The position numbers were made by a program, and so were the translations under genes. The notes below the pieces were generated by a model. That model was not told the DNA's origin. It saw only the letters and a list, made by a program, of their open reading frames with translations, and searched no databases. From Phytohabitans flavus (lineage in GTDB: Bacteria; Actinomycetota; Actinomycetes; Mycobacteriales; Micromonosporaceae): a DNA stretch of 64,000 nucleotides. The stretch covers positions 1,100,001-1,164,000 of the forward strand of contig NZ_AP022870.1 in assembly GCF_011764545.1 (NCBI RefSeq). Direction: 5' to 3'. Below, piece after piece: positions 1-11,000 of the stretch. Position 1 is the first letter of the stretch. Every line of letters starts with the position of its first letter.

Positions 1-987
1 TACACCGACGATGACGCTATCGGCGTCGGCCTCACCTGCGGCGGGACGATCGAGCTGATCCTGCACCATCACGATCCCCGCACCGAGCCGGAACTCGGGC
101 TGGCCTTCGCCGACGCCGCGCAGGACAAGCCGGTCGCCGTGGCCACGATCGTGGCCGGCCCGAGCGCTCACCTCGGGCGGATGATCGTCGTGCGGCCCGG
201 CCGGCCGCGTGAAGGGACCCTCGGCGATGGGGCGCTCGATCGGGCGGCGGTCATCCACGCGACCGGCCTGCTAAACGCGGGGCAGACCGGCACCGTCGAG
301 ATCGGCGTGGCCGACGGCTACTGCCGAGAGCCGATGACGCTGCTGGTGGAGAGCAACACTCCGGCACCGCGGATGCTCGTCTTCGGTGCCATCGACCACG
401 CCGCGGCGCTGGCCCGCATCGGCAGCTTCCTTGGCTACCGGGTGACGGTCTGCGACGCGCGGGCCACGTTCGCCTCGCGGGGCAGATTCCCTGACGCCGA
501 CGAGGTCGTCGTCGAGTGGCCGCACCGCTATCTGCGGTCACAGCGTCTCGACGGCGGCACGGTCATCTGCGTGCTCACCCATGACCCGAAGTTCGACGTG
601 CCGCTGCTCACCGCCGCGCTGCGGCTGCCGGTTGGCTACGTCGGGGCCATGGGGTCGCGGCGTACCCACGAGGAGCGTCTGGTGCGGCTGCGCGAGGCCG
701 GCCTGACCGACCGTGAACTCAGCCGTCTGCATTCGCCGATCGGGCTCGACCTCGGCGCCTGTACCCCACAGGAGACCGCGCTGTCGATCGCGGCGGAGAT
801 AGTCGCTCACCGGCATCGCGGCACCGGGGTGCCGCTGCGGACCGGGGTACCCATTCACCGTCGCGGCGTCCCGTCACCGGATGCCTTCTGGCCGGCGGTG
901 CATCTCGACCAGGGTGTCGGCATCAACCTGCTCGGCGCCGAGGTGCCGTATCCGCAAGCCCTCTCCAGCAGTCAGGAGTCACGATGA
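1..987 (+). CDS. xdhC: XdhC/CoxI family protein (5' end outside window)
   Basis: The frame is open from the first base, so the start lies upstream. XdhC/CoxI proteins help insert or sulfurate the molybdenum cofactor of xanthine-dehydrogenase-type hydroxylases. The visible N-terminal part has the family motif GLTCGG near visible residues 11-16. The C-terminal half is a Rossmann-type domain starting at RMLVFGAIDHA (about residue 124), with the conserved stretch GAMGSRRTH near residue 215 and a LDLGACTPQETALSIAAEI-type end. Its stop overlaps the start of the next gene (ATGA, 984-987), which indicates translational coupling with the molybdopterin subunit it would serve. Family assignment is firm; the substrate of the enzyme is unknown. 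Confidence 0.88.
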   Translation, partial: YTDDDAIGVGLTCGGTIELILHHHDPRTEPELGLAFADAAQDKPVAVATIVAGPSAHLGRMIVVRPGRPREGTLGDGALDRAAVIHATGLLNAGQTGTVEIGVADGYCREPMTLLVESNTPAPRMLVFGAIDHAAALARIGSFLGYRVTVCDARATFASRGRFPDADEVVVEWPHRYLRSQRLDGGTVICVLTHDPKFDVPLLTAALRLPVGYVGAMGSRRTHEERLVRLREAGLTDRELSRLHSPIGLDLGACTPQETALSIAAEIVAHRHRGTGVPLRTGVPIHRRGVPSPDAFWPAVHLDQGVGINLLGAEVPYPQALSSSQESR

Positions 988-3211
988 CCGTCTCACCAGT
1001 CGGACGCGAGATCGACCGGGTCGACGGCCGGTTGAAAGTCACCGGTGCCGCCCCCTACGCGGCCGACTATCCGATCTCGAACGTGGCGCACGCCTACGTG
1101 GTCACCAGCACGATCGGGCGGGGCCAGATCCTGGAGATGGACACCACCGCCGCGCGGGCCGCTCCCGGGGTTCTGGCCGTGTACAACCCGGACAATAATC
1201 TGGGACTGCTCGCGCCGCCGGCGGGGCCGCCGCCGGGGATCGTCGAGAACTACGCACCCCTGCAGGACCGCGAGGTCCGCTACCGCGGACAGGCCATCGC
1301 CGTGGTCGTCGCCGAAAGCTTCGAGCAGGCGCGCGATGCCGCGGCGCTGGTCACCACGACCTACCGGGAGGCGACGCCGAACACCTCACTCGAGGCCAAC
1401 AGCCCCGGTGTGCCCGCCGTCGGGCCGCCCGGCTTTCCACCGCTCAACTTCACTGTCCTGGCACCCGGCGTCGCTTCGATCGACGCGGCACTGGCCGACA
1501 GCGCCGTCGTTGTCGAGGCCACCTTCCACCAGCCGATACAGCACCACATCGGGATGGAACCCCATGCCAGCATCGCCGAGTGGAACGCCGACCAGAGCCG
1601 GGTGACCGTCCACACCGGATCGCAGACGCCCATGAACTGCAGGCAGCTGATCGCGGCAAGGCTCGGCATCCCGCCCCAGGCTGTGCATGTGGTGACCCCG
1701 TACGTCGGCGGCGGCTTCGGCAGCCGGGTGATGGCGTGGAACGACGCCATCCTCGCCGCTGGCGCGGCCCGCAAACTGGGCCGTCCCGTCAAGCTCGTCC
1801 TGACCCGGGAACAGGTGTTCACCATGGTCGGACATCGGGGCCAGGTCAACCAGACCATCAGGCTGGGTGCCTCCCGCTCCGGGGTCCTCAACGTGCTCAG
1901 CCACGACTGCGACTCCGAGCTGCCGGCCGTCGGCGGATGGCCCACGCTTCCCGCCCATGACACCTCGGACGCGCTGTACAAGACACCGAACCTGCACATC
2001 GGCCAACGGTTCGTCAGCCTTGACCTTCCGCCGACCTGGGCGATGCGTGGACCCAACGAGGCGCCCGGGGCGTTCGCGCTGGAAACCGCCATGGACGAAC
2101 TCGCCGTAGCCACCGGCGTCGACCCGGTCGAGCTGCGGCTGCGCAACTACGCCACCGTCATGCCCGGCGCGGGCCGGCCGTGGTCGAGCAAGCATCTCGA
2201 CGACTGCTACCGCATCGGTGCACGACGCTTTGGCTGGTCGGCCCGCAGAGCCAAGCCGCGGAGCCGCACCGACGGGCAATGGCTGATCGGCATGGGGATG
2301 GCCACCGCCATCTATCCGACCAACCAGTGGCCCGCCGCCGCCAAGGTCGAGCTGCGCCACGACGACACCGCCGTCGTGTCCACCGCGACCAGCGATCTGG
2401 GTACCGGCGCGTTGACCGTGCTGGCGATCACCTGCGCCGACAGCCTCGGCATCCCCTTGCGCAAGGTGACACCCCAGCTCGGTGACTCGACGCTGCCGCC
2501 GGGCGCGACCGCCGCAGGCTCCGGGGCGACGACCAGCAGCGTGCCGGCGATCCAAGCCGCCGCCGCCGACGTGATACGCGCGCTCGTCCAGCTCGCGGTG
2601 ACCGAGCCACGCTCACCCTGGCACGGCGCCGCTGCCAGGGATCTGACCTACGAGAACGGCCGCCTGCACGGGGAGGCCTCTCGATGACCTTCGGACGCCT
2701 CCTCACCACCGTCGGCAGAAGTGGCATCGAAGCGACGCAGCAGACCCAGCTCGACACCGAGGTGGCCGAACAGTACGAGCTCCACAGTTTCGGCGCCCAC
2801 TTCTGCGAGGTCCGCGTCAACTGTTTCACCGGGGAACCTCGTGTCACGCGCTTCACCACGGTCGTGGACGCCGGGCGCATCGTCAACGCCCAGGCCACCC
2901 GCAGCCAACTCGTCGGCGGCGTCATCTTCGGCATCGGGCAAGCCCTGCTGGAGGACAACCCCCTCGAACTCGGCACCGGGCGCTTGGCCGCCGCAAACAT
3001 GGCCGACTACATGGTCCCCGTCAACGCCGACATCCCCGACATCGACGTGCACTGGCTTGACCGACCCGACCCCTATATCGGCGGCCTCGGCACCCGCGGC
3101 CTGGGCGAACTCGGCACGGTCGGCTCGGCCGCCGCAGTCGGCAACGCCATCTTCAACGCCACCGGCATTCGGCGGCGCGACCTCCCGATCACCCTCGACA
3201 AACTGCTGTAG
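984..3211 (+). CDS. Xanthine dehydrogenase family molybdopterin-binding subunit (frame broken once)
   Basis: This is the large molybdenum-cofactor subunit of a xanthine dehydrogenase/aldehyde oxidase/CO-dehydrogenase-type hydroxylase. The first frame (984-2687) carries the a/b hammerhead domain, the cofactor loop GGGFGSR and MRGPNEAPG. The second frame (2684-3211) carries the last part, including GLGELGTVGSAAAVGNA, whose Glu matches the catalytic base of the family. Together they give about 742 residues, a normal length. Adding one G to the GGGG run at 2670-2673 joins the frames as GRLHGGGLSMTFGRLL, so one gene with an undercalled base is the simplest reading. An ATGA-coupled split gene is possible. 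No iron-sulfur or FAD subunit is visible here; they may lie upstream. Confidence 0.82.
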
Positions 3212-3522
3212 ACCCCTTGCAGACCAACCCGACGCGTCGCGGAAGCGACCACGCCGAGTCGGGGGATCCGGAGGACCGTTCGGAGGAGTCCTCGGCGCGT
3301 AACCGGCTGCGGGGCATCGTCACCGCCGTCGTGAAGGACACGGTGATGGCGCAGGTGGACATCCAGGCCGGGCCGTTCAGGTGGTGTCGCTGATGAGTCG
3401 GGAGGCGGTCGACGACCTCGACCTGCGGGTGGGGTCGGTGGCCGTCGCGGTGATCAAAGTCGACCACGGTCGTGGTGGAGCGATCCGCCCCAGCCGTCGC
3501 TAATAGAGGGAGGACCAGCTAG
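3211..3522 (+). pseudogene. TOBE/molbindin domain remnant of a molybdate-responsive regulator
   Basis: The stretch reads SSARNRLRGIVTAVVKDTV, then AQVDIQAGPFR, then in the next frame VVSLMSREAVDDLDL, which is a molybdate-binding TOBE (Mop) domain. In actinomycetes such a domain follows a small MerR/excisionase-like HTH in a regulator placed directly before modA. Here the HTH is missing and the fragment joins directly to the stop of the XDH subunit. Two small frame breaks are seen: GG at 3380-3381 (one base short) and AAA at 3456-3458 (one base long). Read in the restored frame it ends with TAG at 3520-3522, sharing a base with the modA GTG start, so the old coupling to modA is preserved. Confidence 0.68.
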
Positions 3523-4322
3523 TGAAACTAGGGATCCGGACCCGTCTGGCCGCGCTGCTCGCGGTGGCGGTGGTCGGCCTGGCCGGCTGCGGCGGCGACA
3601 GCGAGGACGCCGGGGCGCCGCAGGCCAGCGCCAGCGGATCGGGTGTGACCGGCGACGTGACGGTGTTCGCGGCGGCGTCGCTGACGGAGCCGTTCACGCA
3701 GATCGGCAAGGACTTCGAAGCCGCCAACCCGGGCACGAAGTTGACGTTCAACTTCGCCGGCAGCTCGCAGCTGGCCACACAGATCAACGAGGGCGCGCCG
3801 GCCGACCTGTTCGCGGCCGCCTCCCCAGCCACGATGAAGACGGTGACCGACGCCGGCAACGGTGACGGCACCCCGGTCACGTTCGTGAAGAACCAGCTCG
3901 TCATCGCCGTACCCAAGGGAAACCCGAACGGGGTGACCGGCCTCGCGGACTTCACCAAGCCGGGGGTGAAGGTCGCGCTCTGCGCGGAGCAGGTGCCGTG
4001 CGGCGCGGCGGCCAAGAAGGCGCTCGACGCGGCCGGCGTCAAGCTCACGCCGGTGACGCTGGAGCAGGACGTGAAGGCCGCACTGTCCAAAGTGAAGCTG
4101 GGTGAGGTCGACGCGGCGCTGGTGTACCGCACCGACGCCAAGGCCTCCGCGTCCGATGTGGACGGCGTCGAGTTTCCGGAGTCGGCGGGCGCCATCAACG
4201 ACTACCCGATGGTCGTGCTCAAGAACGCGCCGAACAAGACGGCGGCACAGGCGTTCGCCACGTACGTCCAGTCGGACCTGGGCAAGGCCGTGCTGACCGC
4301 GGCCGGGTTCCAGGCACCGTAA
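3522..4322 (+). CDS. modA: Molybdate ABC transporter substrate-binding lipoprotein
   Basis: ModA binds molybdate or tungstate outside the membrane and delivers it to ModBC. The 266-residue product starts at GTG and has a lipoprotein signal with lipobox LAGC (Cys23). The mature part opens with TVFAAASLTEPF, typical of ModA, and the length is normal. A good Shine-Dalgarno (GAGGGAGG) lies about 8 bases upstream. It sits behind a molybdoenzyme and its XdhC factor, which fits molybdenum supply to that enzyme. The permease gene directly after it is truncated and no ModC is visible, so the transporter is probably non-functional unless completed elsewhere. Confidence 0.92.
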   Translation: MKLGIRTRLAALLAVAVVGLAGCGGDSEDAGAPQASASGSGVTGDVTVFAAASLTEPFTQIGKDFEAANPGTKLTFNFAGSSQLATQINEGAPADLFAAASPATMKTVTDAGNGDGTPVTFVKNQLVIAVPKGNPNGVTGLADFTKPGVKVALCAEQVPCGAAAKKALDAAGVKLTPVTLEQDVKAALSKVKLGEVDAALVYRTDAKASASDVDGVEFPESAGAINDYPMVVLKNAPNKTAAQAFATYVQSDLGKAVLTAAGFQAP

Positions 4323-4475
4323 ATGACGATCGGCACGCACCCGCCCGCGCGGGCCGCCACACCCCGGCGGGTCGCCGGGCGGGTGCCGCTGCCGCTTGTC
4401 GTCCCCGCCGGCCTGGGCCTGCTCTTCCTCGTACTGCCGCTGGCCGGGCTGCTGATCCGCGCCGTGGACACGCTG
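4323..4475 (+). pseudogene. modB: modB permease, N-terminal fragment
   Basis: The ATG follows the modA stop immediately. About the first 50 codons read as a ModB start: a basic Pro/Arg-rich head and a first membrane segment LPLVVPAGLGLLFLVLPLAG. The similarity ends where a strong inverted repeat begins at 4476, and the remaining permease (about 200 residues) is absent. This is a real truncation, not a simple frame error. The short ORF continues to 4577 without recognisable sequence. Confidence 0.6.
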
Positions 4476-4504
4476 CGTCCAGGTGGGCGGTATCCACCTG
4501 GACG
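4476..4504. repeat. Perfect 11-bp inverted repeat at the modB breakpoint
   Basis: CGTCCAGGTGG (4476-4486) and CCACCTGGACG (4494-4504) are perfect complements around a 7-base loop. The repeat starts exactly where modB homology ends. No T-run follows, so it is not a typical intrinsic terminator. It may be an element end or a recombination scar. Confidence 0.7.
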
Positions 4505-4531
4505 TGCCCGCCGGGCCAGTCCGGACGCCTG

Positions 4532-4566
4532 CTGCCAGCGGAGCCATTTTTCGTGTCCGCTGGCAG
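4532..4566. repeat. Second perfect 11-bp inverted repeat
   Basis: CTGCCAGCGGA (4532-4542) pairs with TCCGCTGGCAG (4556-4566) around a 13-base loop containing five T residues. It lies 28 bases after the previous hairpin, in DNA with no gene. Function unknown. Confidence 0.65.
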
Positions 4567-4800
4567 GACCGACCTGACGCGACTCGTTTCTCGGCCTGAC
4601 TACGGGTGAGGTGGCCCCGGTCGTGACTGTGCCCGCCCCAGCCTGGGATCGACAAGTCCTGGCAGGCATCGACCGCGAGTGGACAAAGTGGATCAGCACC
4701 TATGCCGGTCGGCCGTGCCGACGGTTCCGGTGTGTCCTAGTCCGGCGCCAACCAGGGGAGAACCGATGGGTCCAGATGATGATGCGGGCCACAGGTCGGT
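4567..4800. other. No recognisable gene
   Basis: The DNA between the two hairpins and the next remnant holds open frames on both strands that look like chance GC-rich ORFs. I see no homology, RNA gene or repeat here. Confidence 0.5.
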
Positions 4801-5007
4801 GTGTCGCGGCGAAGCATTCTGGGCGGTGGCGCCGCCGTCGCGGTAGCGGCCACGCTGCTGGCAACGGCGGCGGACGCCGCACGAGCCCTCGACACGGGAA
4901 TTCGGCACCGTCGGCGCGGCCACCGCAGTCGGCAACGCCAGCTACAACGCCACCGGCATCCGGTCCGCGACGGCTCCTCACCGCGTACACGCAAGGGTGC
5001 GGTGTAG
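4801..5007 (+). pseudogene. Tat signal peptide joined to an XDH C-terminal remnant
   Basis: A GTG-started frame begins SRRSILGGGAAVAVAATLLA, a twin-arginine signal peptide, and runs to an Ala-rich cleavage region. At about 4898 it enters sequence that, in another frame, is the end of a xanthine dehydrogenase molybdopterin subunit. The predicted 68-residue product is therefore a chimera: the start of an unknown exported protein fused out of frame to a foreign gene end. It is unlikely to be functional. Confidence 0.5.
4898..4985 (+). pseudogene. Second copy of an XDH molybdopterin subunit C-terminus (fragment)
   Basis: The reading EFGTVGAATAVGNASYNATG closely matches ELGTVGSAAAVGNAIFNATG near the end of the gene at 984-3211 (about 3111-3170). 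The copies differ at several positions, so this is a diverged paralogue fragment and not a recent duplication. Everything upstream of the conserved Glu is missing. Confidence 0.7.
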
Positions 5008-5064
5008 GGCACCGGCCCGGGCCGAAGGGTCGCCTTGAACGTTGTCCGCTCCTTTGGAGGAAGT

Positions 5065-8000
5065 ATGAGACTACCGGACGGTGTCGTGGACGCTCTTTAC
5101 CGGCACGCTTGCGAGCGACCTGAACAGGTCGCCTGTCGGTTTCTCGGTACCGGCGATGTGGACGGCCCGGTGGTCGAGTGGACTTACCGCCGGCTGTACC
5201 GGGAAGTGTTGGGCGTGGCGGCGGCGTTGCGCCGGGAACTGCCGGTGGGTTCACGTTGCCTGTTGCTGTATCCGCCTGGCTTGGACTTCATCGCGGGTTT
5301 CCTCGGCTGCCTGTGGGCGGGGATGGTGGCGGTGCCGGCGTACCTGCCCGAGGGCCGCCAGCAGCAGCCGCGGGCGCTGAAGCGCATGCTGCGGGTGATG
5401 CGAGACTCCGGAGCGGCGGCGGTGCTCTCCGCGCCGGACGAGGTTGGGCTGGCCGGACGCGCCTCAGAGTTCGATCCCGCCTTTGCCGGCCTACGCTGGC
5501 TCAGCGGTGACGGGCGGCTGCCGGAGCGGGATATCGCCCCGGTCGGCGGCGGCGAGGATGTGGCGTTTCTGCAGTACACATCTGGCTCGACCGGCTCACC
5601 CAAAGGCGTCGTCGTCTCGCACGCCAACCTCATCCACAACTTGCGCAGCCAGCACGCGGCTTGGCGGCAGCCGGCGGCGCGGGTGGTGTCGTGGCTACCG
5701 GCCTACCATGACATGGGTTTGGTCGGCAGCCTGTTGTACCCGCTGTTCGTGGGCGGCACGGCGACTGTGTTCGCCCCGGCGGCGTTCATCGAGCGCCCGG
5801 TGCGCTGGCTAGCTGCGCTGAGTCGGTTCGCCGGCACGATGAGCCTAGCGCCGAACTTCGGCTACGAGTTGTGCGTGCGCAAGGTGTCCGAGGTTGATCT
5901 GGCCGGGGTCGACCTATCGGCGTGGGCGGTTGCCGGCAATGGCGCGGAGCCGGTGCGGGCTACGACGCTGAGGGCGTTCGTGGACCGGTTCGCGCCGTCA
6001 GGCTTTGACCCGCGGGCCCTCATGCCCTGCTATGGCCTGGCCGAGGCGACACTGTTCGTCACCTCGGCGCGGCCGGGGAATTGGGCGGCCACCGGCATCG
6101 CCTCGTGCGGTATTCCGACGCTGGACACCCGGGTGTTGGTAGTCGACCCGGACACGGCTACGCCGTGCGGTGACGGCGAGGTGGGCGAAGTCTGGGTGGG
6201 TAGCCCGAGCAACGCCGTCGGCTACTGGGACCGTCCAGAGGAGACGGTGGACACCTTCCAGGCCCGGCTCGCCGACGGCGCGGGGCCGTTTCTGCGTACC
6301 GGCGACCTCGGCGCCTTCGACGCGGCTGGGCTGCACATCCGTGGCCGGCTCAAGGATCTCATCATCGTCGACGGGGTCAACCACTATCCGCAGGACATCG
6401 AGCAGACCGTCGAGGCCAGCGATCCAGCGGTGCGCCCTGGCTGTGTCGCAGCGTTCGCCATCGACGTAGATGGCCGGGAGCGCGTCGTAGTGGTTGCGGA
6501 GACGGCTGGCGATGAGATGGACCAGATCGTTGCGGCCATCCGGGCTGCCGTGCTCCGCGAGCATCAGGTCAGCCTCCACGCCGTGACGCTGGTGCGGCCG
6601 CGGACGATTCCCAAGACCTCCAGCGGCAAGATACAACGGCGGGAGACTGCCGTCCGGTTCGCGGCCGACACGCTGCATCGGCATGACGCGGGCGCTGCCG
6701 TCGCCGAACGCTCTACCGACGAGGTCCGCGGTTGGCTGGTAGCACACCTCGCTGCCGTGCTTTGCCTGCCTAGGGATCGGATCGGCGGCACTGAGCCGTT
6801 CGACAGCTTCGGGCTGACCTCGCGTGATGTCGTGGCGCTCAGCGTTGAGTTGAGTGCATGGCTGGGCCGGCCGGTCGCGCCGAGCGACGTCTACGGCCAC
6901 CCTGCGGTGGACGCCCTTGCGCGGCACCTCACCATGGAGCCAGATGACACTGCGTCGGACTGGGACGAGCCCGCGCCCGCGATCCAGCATGATGTGGCGG
7001 CGCCGGCCGACGCGGTCGCGATCGTCGGTATCGGTTGCCGGTTCCCCGGTGCCGACGGTCCTGCCGGGTACTGGTCGCTGCTCAGCGGCGGGGTCGAGGC
7101 GGTGCGCGAGGTGCCGGCCGATCGCTGGGACATCGAGGAGTACTTTCAGCCCGGCGGCGCGGCGCCCGGGAAGATGTATACCCGCCGGGGCGGTTTCCTC
7201 GACGACGTCGCAGGCTTCGACGCGGAGTTCTTCGGCCTGTCGCGGGCGGAGGCAGGGTACCTGGACCCGCAGCAGCGGCTGCTGCTAGAGATGGCCTGGG
7301 CTGCGATGGAGGACGCGGGCGTGCCACCGGCCGACCTCGCCGGCTCCGCCACCGGGGTTTACATCGGCCTTACCACAGGCGACTACGGCCAGATGATGGC
7401 GGCTGCGGAGGTCAATGCCGGGCCGTACGCCGCGACCGGCAACGTCGCTTGCATGGCGGCTAACCGGCTGTCCTACACTTTCGACCTGCGCGGTCCGAGC
7501 CTAACCGTCGACACCGCCTGCTCGTCGTCGCTCGTCGCCGTCCACCAGGCATGCGCCGCCATCCGCGCAGGCGACATCGACGCGGCGCTGGCCGGCGGTG
7601 TCAACCTCATGCTGTCACCGACGACCACGGTGGCGCTATGCCAGAGTGGTGCACTGTCGCCCGACGGGCGCTGTTACACGTTCGATGCCCGGGCCAATGG
7701 TTACGTACGGGGCGAGGGCGCCGGGCTGGTGCTGCTAAAGCCCCTCGCCCGCGCATTGGCAGACGGTGACCGGATCTACGCGATCATTCGCGGCAGCGCC
7801 GTCAACCAGGACGGTCGCTCCAACGGGCTCACCGCGCCCAACCCTCAGGCGCAAGCCCGGGTCATCCGCCAGGCATACCGCAACGCGGGCATCGAGCCCG
7901 GTCGGATGAGCTACGTCGAGGCGCATGGCACCGGTACGGCGCTTGGCGACCCGATCGAGGCCAGTGCCCTCGGCCTGGTCCTCGGCGGTGCCCTGCCGCC

Positions 8001-11000
8001 CGGGCGGCGTTGCGCGATCGGCTCGGTGAAGACCAACGTCGGCCACCTAGAGCCCGCCGCCGGCGTGGCCGGTCTCATCAAGGTTGCGCTGGCCCTGCAT
8101 CACAGGCAACTGCCACCGAGCCTTCACCACGCCACCACCAACCCGCACATCGACCTTGACCGGCTGGGGCTTCGAGTGTCTGACACGCTTATGCCGTGGC
8201 GGTCGGACGGCTCGCCGCGGATCGCCGGAGTAAACAGCTTCGGGGTCGGTGGCACCAACGCACACGTGGTACTGCAGGAGGCGTCGCTGCCCGCTGACCC
8301 TGCTGCCGACGGCACACCGGGCCTACTGCTGCTATCAGGGCGCACGCCCGAGGCGGTGGCCGGTCTAGCCCGACAGTTCGCCGAGTTCCTGCCCGGCGCC
8401 ACCGCCTCCCTGGCGTCGGTGTGCCACACCGCGGGGCTGCGCCGTACACACCACGAGCACCGGCTTGCCATCGTCGCCTCGGCGATCGGAGCTGTCGTCG
8501 ACAAGCTGGCGTCCGGCACCGCCGGCGGGGTCACCGGGCGGGCGCGGTCCGGCGCCGACGGCCGGGTTGTGTTCGTCTGCCCCGGCCAGGGCGCTCAGCA
8601 CGTGGGCATGGCCCGCGTGCTGTACGAGCACGACGCGGCGTTCCGGGCTTCGTTCGACCAGTGTGCAGTCCAGATGCGACAGCACCTGGACTGGTCGCCG
8701 TGGGAGCAGCTGCACGCCGACGAGCCGGTTGCCCGGCTCGACGAGGAGGAGGTCGTGCAGCCGTTGCTGTTCGCGATCCAGGTCGCCCTGGCCGCCGCGT
8801 GGCGCGCCCGTGGAGTCCGGCCGGATGCCGTGGTGGGCCACAGCATGGGCGAGGTGGCCGCTGCTCATATCGCTGGCGTACTCGACCTGGCCGAGGCCGC
8901 AGAGCTGACCTGTGTGCGCGCCAGGCTGCTTGCCGAGGTGCGCGGCCAAGGCGCGATGGCCGTCGTCGGCTTGCACCACACGGCGGTGCGGGCGGAACTT
9001 CCCGCCTACCGGGGTCGGTTGCACCTGGCCGCAGCCAACGGGCCGGCGCTGTCTGTGGTTTCTGGCGACTGCGATGCCGTTGCCGCGTTCCAGCGCTCTG
9101 TCGAGGACCGCGGGGTATTCGCGCGGGCGGTACGGGCCAGCGGTGCCGGGCACTCCCCGGTCGTCGAGCCGGTGGCCGCGGCCGTCGCCCGACGCTTCGC
9201 CGGCCTGCGGCCGAAATCGGCCCAGATCCCGCTGTACTCGTCAGTCACCGGCGAACGTATCGCTGGCGAAGAGATGACCGGCCCTTACTGGGGCGCAACC
9301 TGCGCGACCCCGTGCTGTTCCACCCGGCGGTGGCTCGCCTGGCGGCCCACGGATATCGTCTGTTTCTCGAGATGAGCGCCAACCCGACGCTTGTGGTGCC
9401 GATCCAGCAGGCCCTCGACGAGGTGGGCGGCGATGGCCAAGCGATCGGGTCTCTTGTCCGCGGCAGGGACGATCGCGAGACGATGTTGGAAGCGTTCGGG
9501 GCGCTGCACGCCAGCGGTGCCGCAGTCGACCTGCGTCGGGTCCTGCAGCGGTCCGCGGCGGTCACCACGCTGCCGACGGCACCCTGGCAACGGCGGCGGT
9601 ACTGGTTCAGCGAGGACGGCAGAGGCGAGCCGGCCGCGGTCGACGTGGGGCAGGCGGTGGCCGACGCGTTCGCCAGCGTGCTGCGTACTCCGCAGGTTCC
9701 ACCCGATGCGAGCTTCTTCGAGCTGGGCGGTTCCTCGCTGATGGCTGCGCAGATGCTGTACGGGCTGCGCACAGCCTTGGCCCGCGACGTTCCCCTGCGT
9801 CTGTTGTTCGACAACCCGACCGTGGCAACGCTCACCCATGCCCTCGGCACGACGGCCGCCGATGCGATGTACACGTCGAGCCCGGTGCGCGTGGAGCTTT
9901 CCGACTACCCCGTTACCGTCAACCAGGAGCGCTACCTGCTCGCCGAGCTGCGTGGCCGGCCCGGCATCATTGTCACTCAGCACCTGTTGCTCAACGGCCC
10001 GATCGACATCTCGCGACTCCAGTACGCCCTGGGCGAGGTCATCGCGACCCACGACGGTCTGCGCACGGTCTTCGTGCAGCGAGGTTTGGGCGAATGGCGT
10101 CAACGCTTGACGGCGTCCGGCACGCCGCCGTTGCCGGTGCTCGACCTGCCCGCGTCCGGCGACCGGGACGTAGTCTTGTCCGCGTACTTGAACGAGGTCG
10201 AACAATCCTTCTCGCTGTTCGACGGCCCGTTGTACCGATTCGGCCTCGTCCGCCTGGCGCCCGAGCGGCACCTCTTCGCGATAGTCCTGCATCATCTCAT
10301 CACCGATGGATGGTCGCAGGGCATCTTCTACCAGGATCTACTGAGGGCCTACAGCGGTGAAGAACCGCTGGTCTCCCCGCCCCTACGTCTGGTCGACTAC
10401 GCACACTGGGAACGCGCCAAATATTCGGGCACTCACCTCGACGACCGCATCGCGTACTGGCGCAATAAGCTCTCCGAGGTTCAGCCACCGATCCTTCGGT
10501 TCGTACACGAAGACCGACGAGCGGTCGCACCCGCCTCGATGAAACTTATCGAGGTCGATATCGAACGGACCGTGGAAGCAGCTCTGGAGAACGCCGCCCG
10601 CCGCACGGACACAACCATGCAGATGATGCTGCTGACCAGTTTCCTTCTCACGCTGCGGCGCCACAGCGACCAGGACCAGATCGCAGTGCCGATCAACGTG
10701 TCGGCGCGCGAACAGCCAGACCTCGAACGCCTCATCGGGTTCCTGTCCCAGCTTCGCCTGGTCGACGTCGATTTCCATGAAAGCTCGACGCTACGGGACT
10801 GCCTGCTACGGGTGCGGAACGCCGTACTGAAGGCAGGCGAAGAGCAGGACGTGTCGATGAGCCAGTACTTCCACCTGGACGGCATCGGCCAGGAGGACAT
10901 CCCGTACCGCGTATCTATGAACTTCCTCCCGTCCGTGGACCTACCCGACCGGCTCGGCGACGCGACGGTCACCATGGCCCCCGGCAGAGCGGGTACGTCC

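Noticed and set aside
1386..2555. Long minus-strand ORF opposite the XDH subunit
   Set aside because: It is the GC-skewed shadow of the real gene; no recognisable protein sequence or start.
8421..9290. Early part of the frame-0 ORF overlapping the megasynthase
   Set aside because: Before 9290 it is Arg/Gly-rich shadow sequence; only the part after 9290 matches AT, T and C domains.
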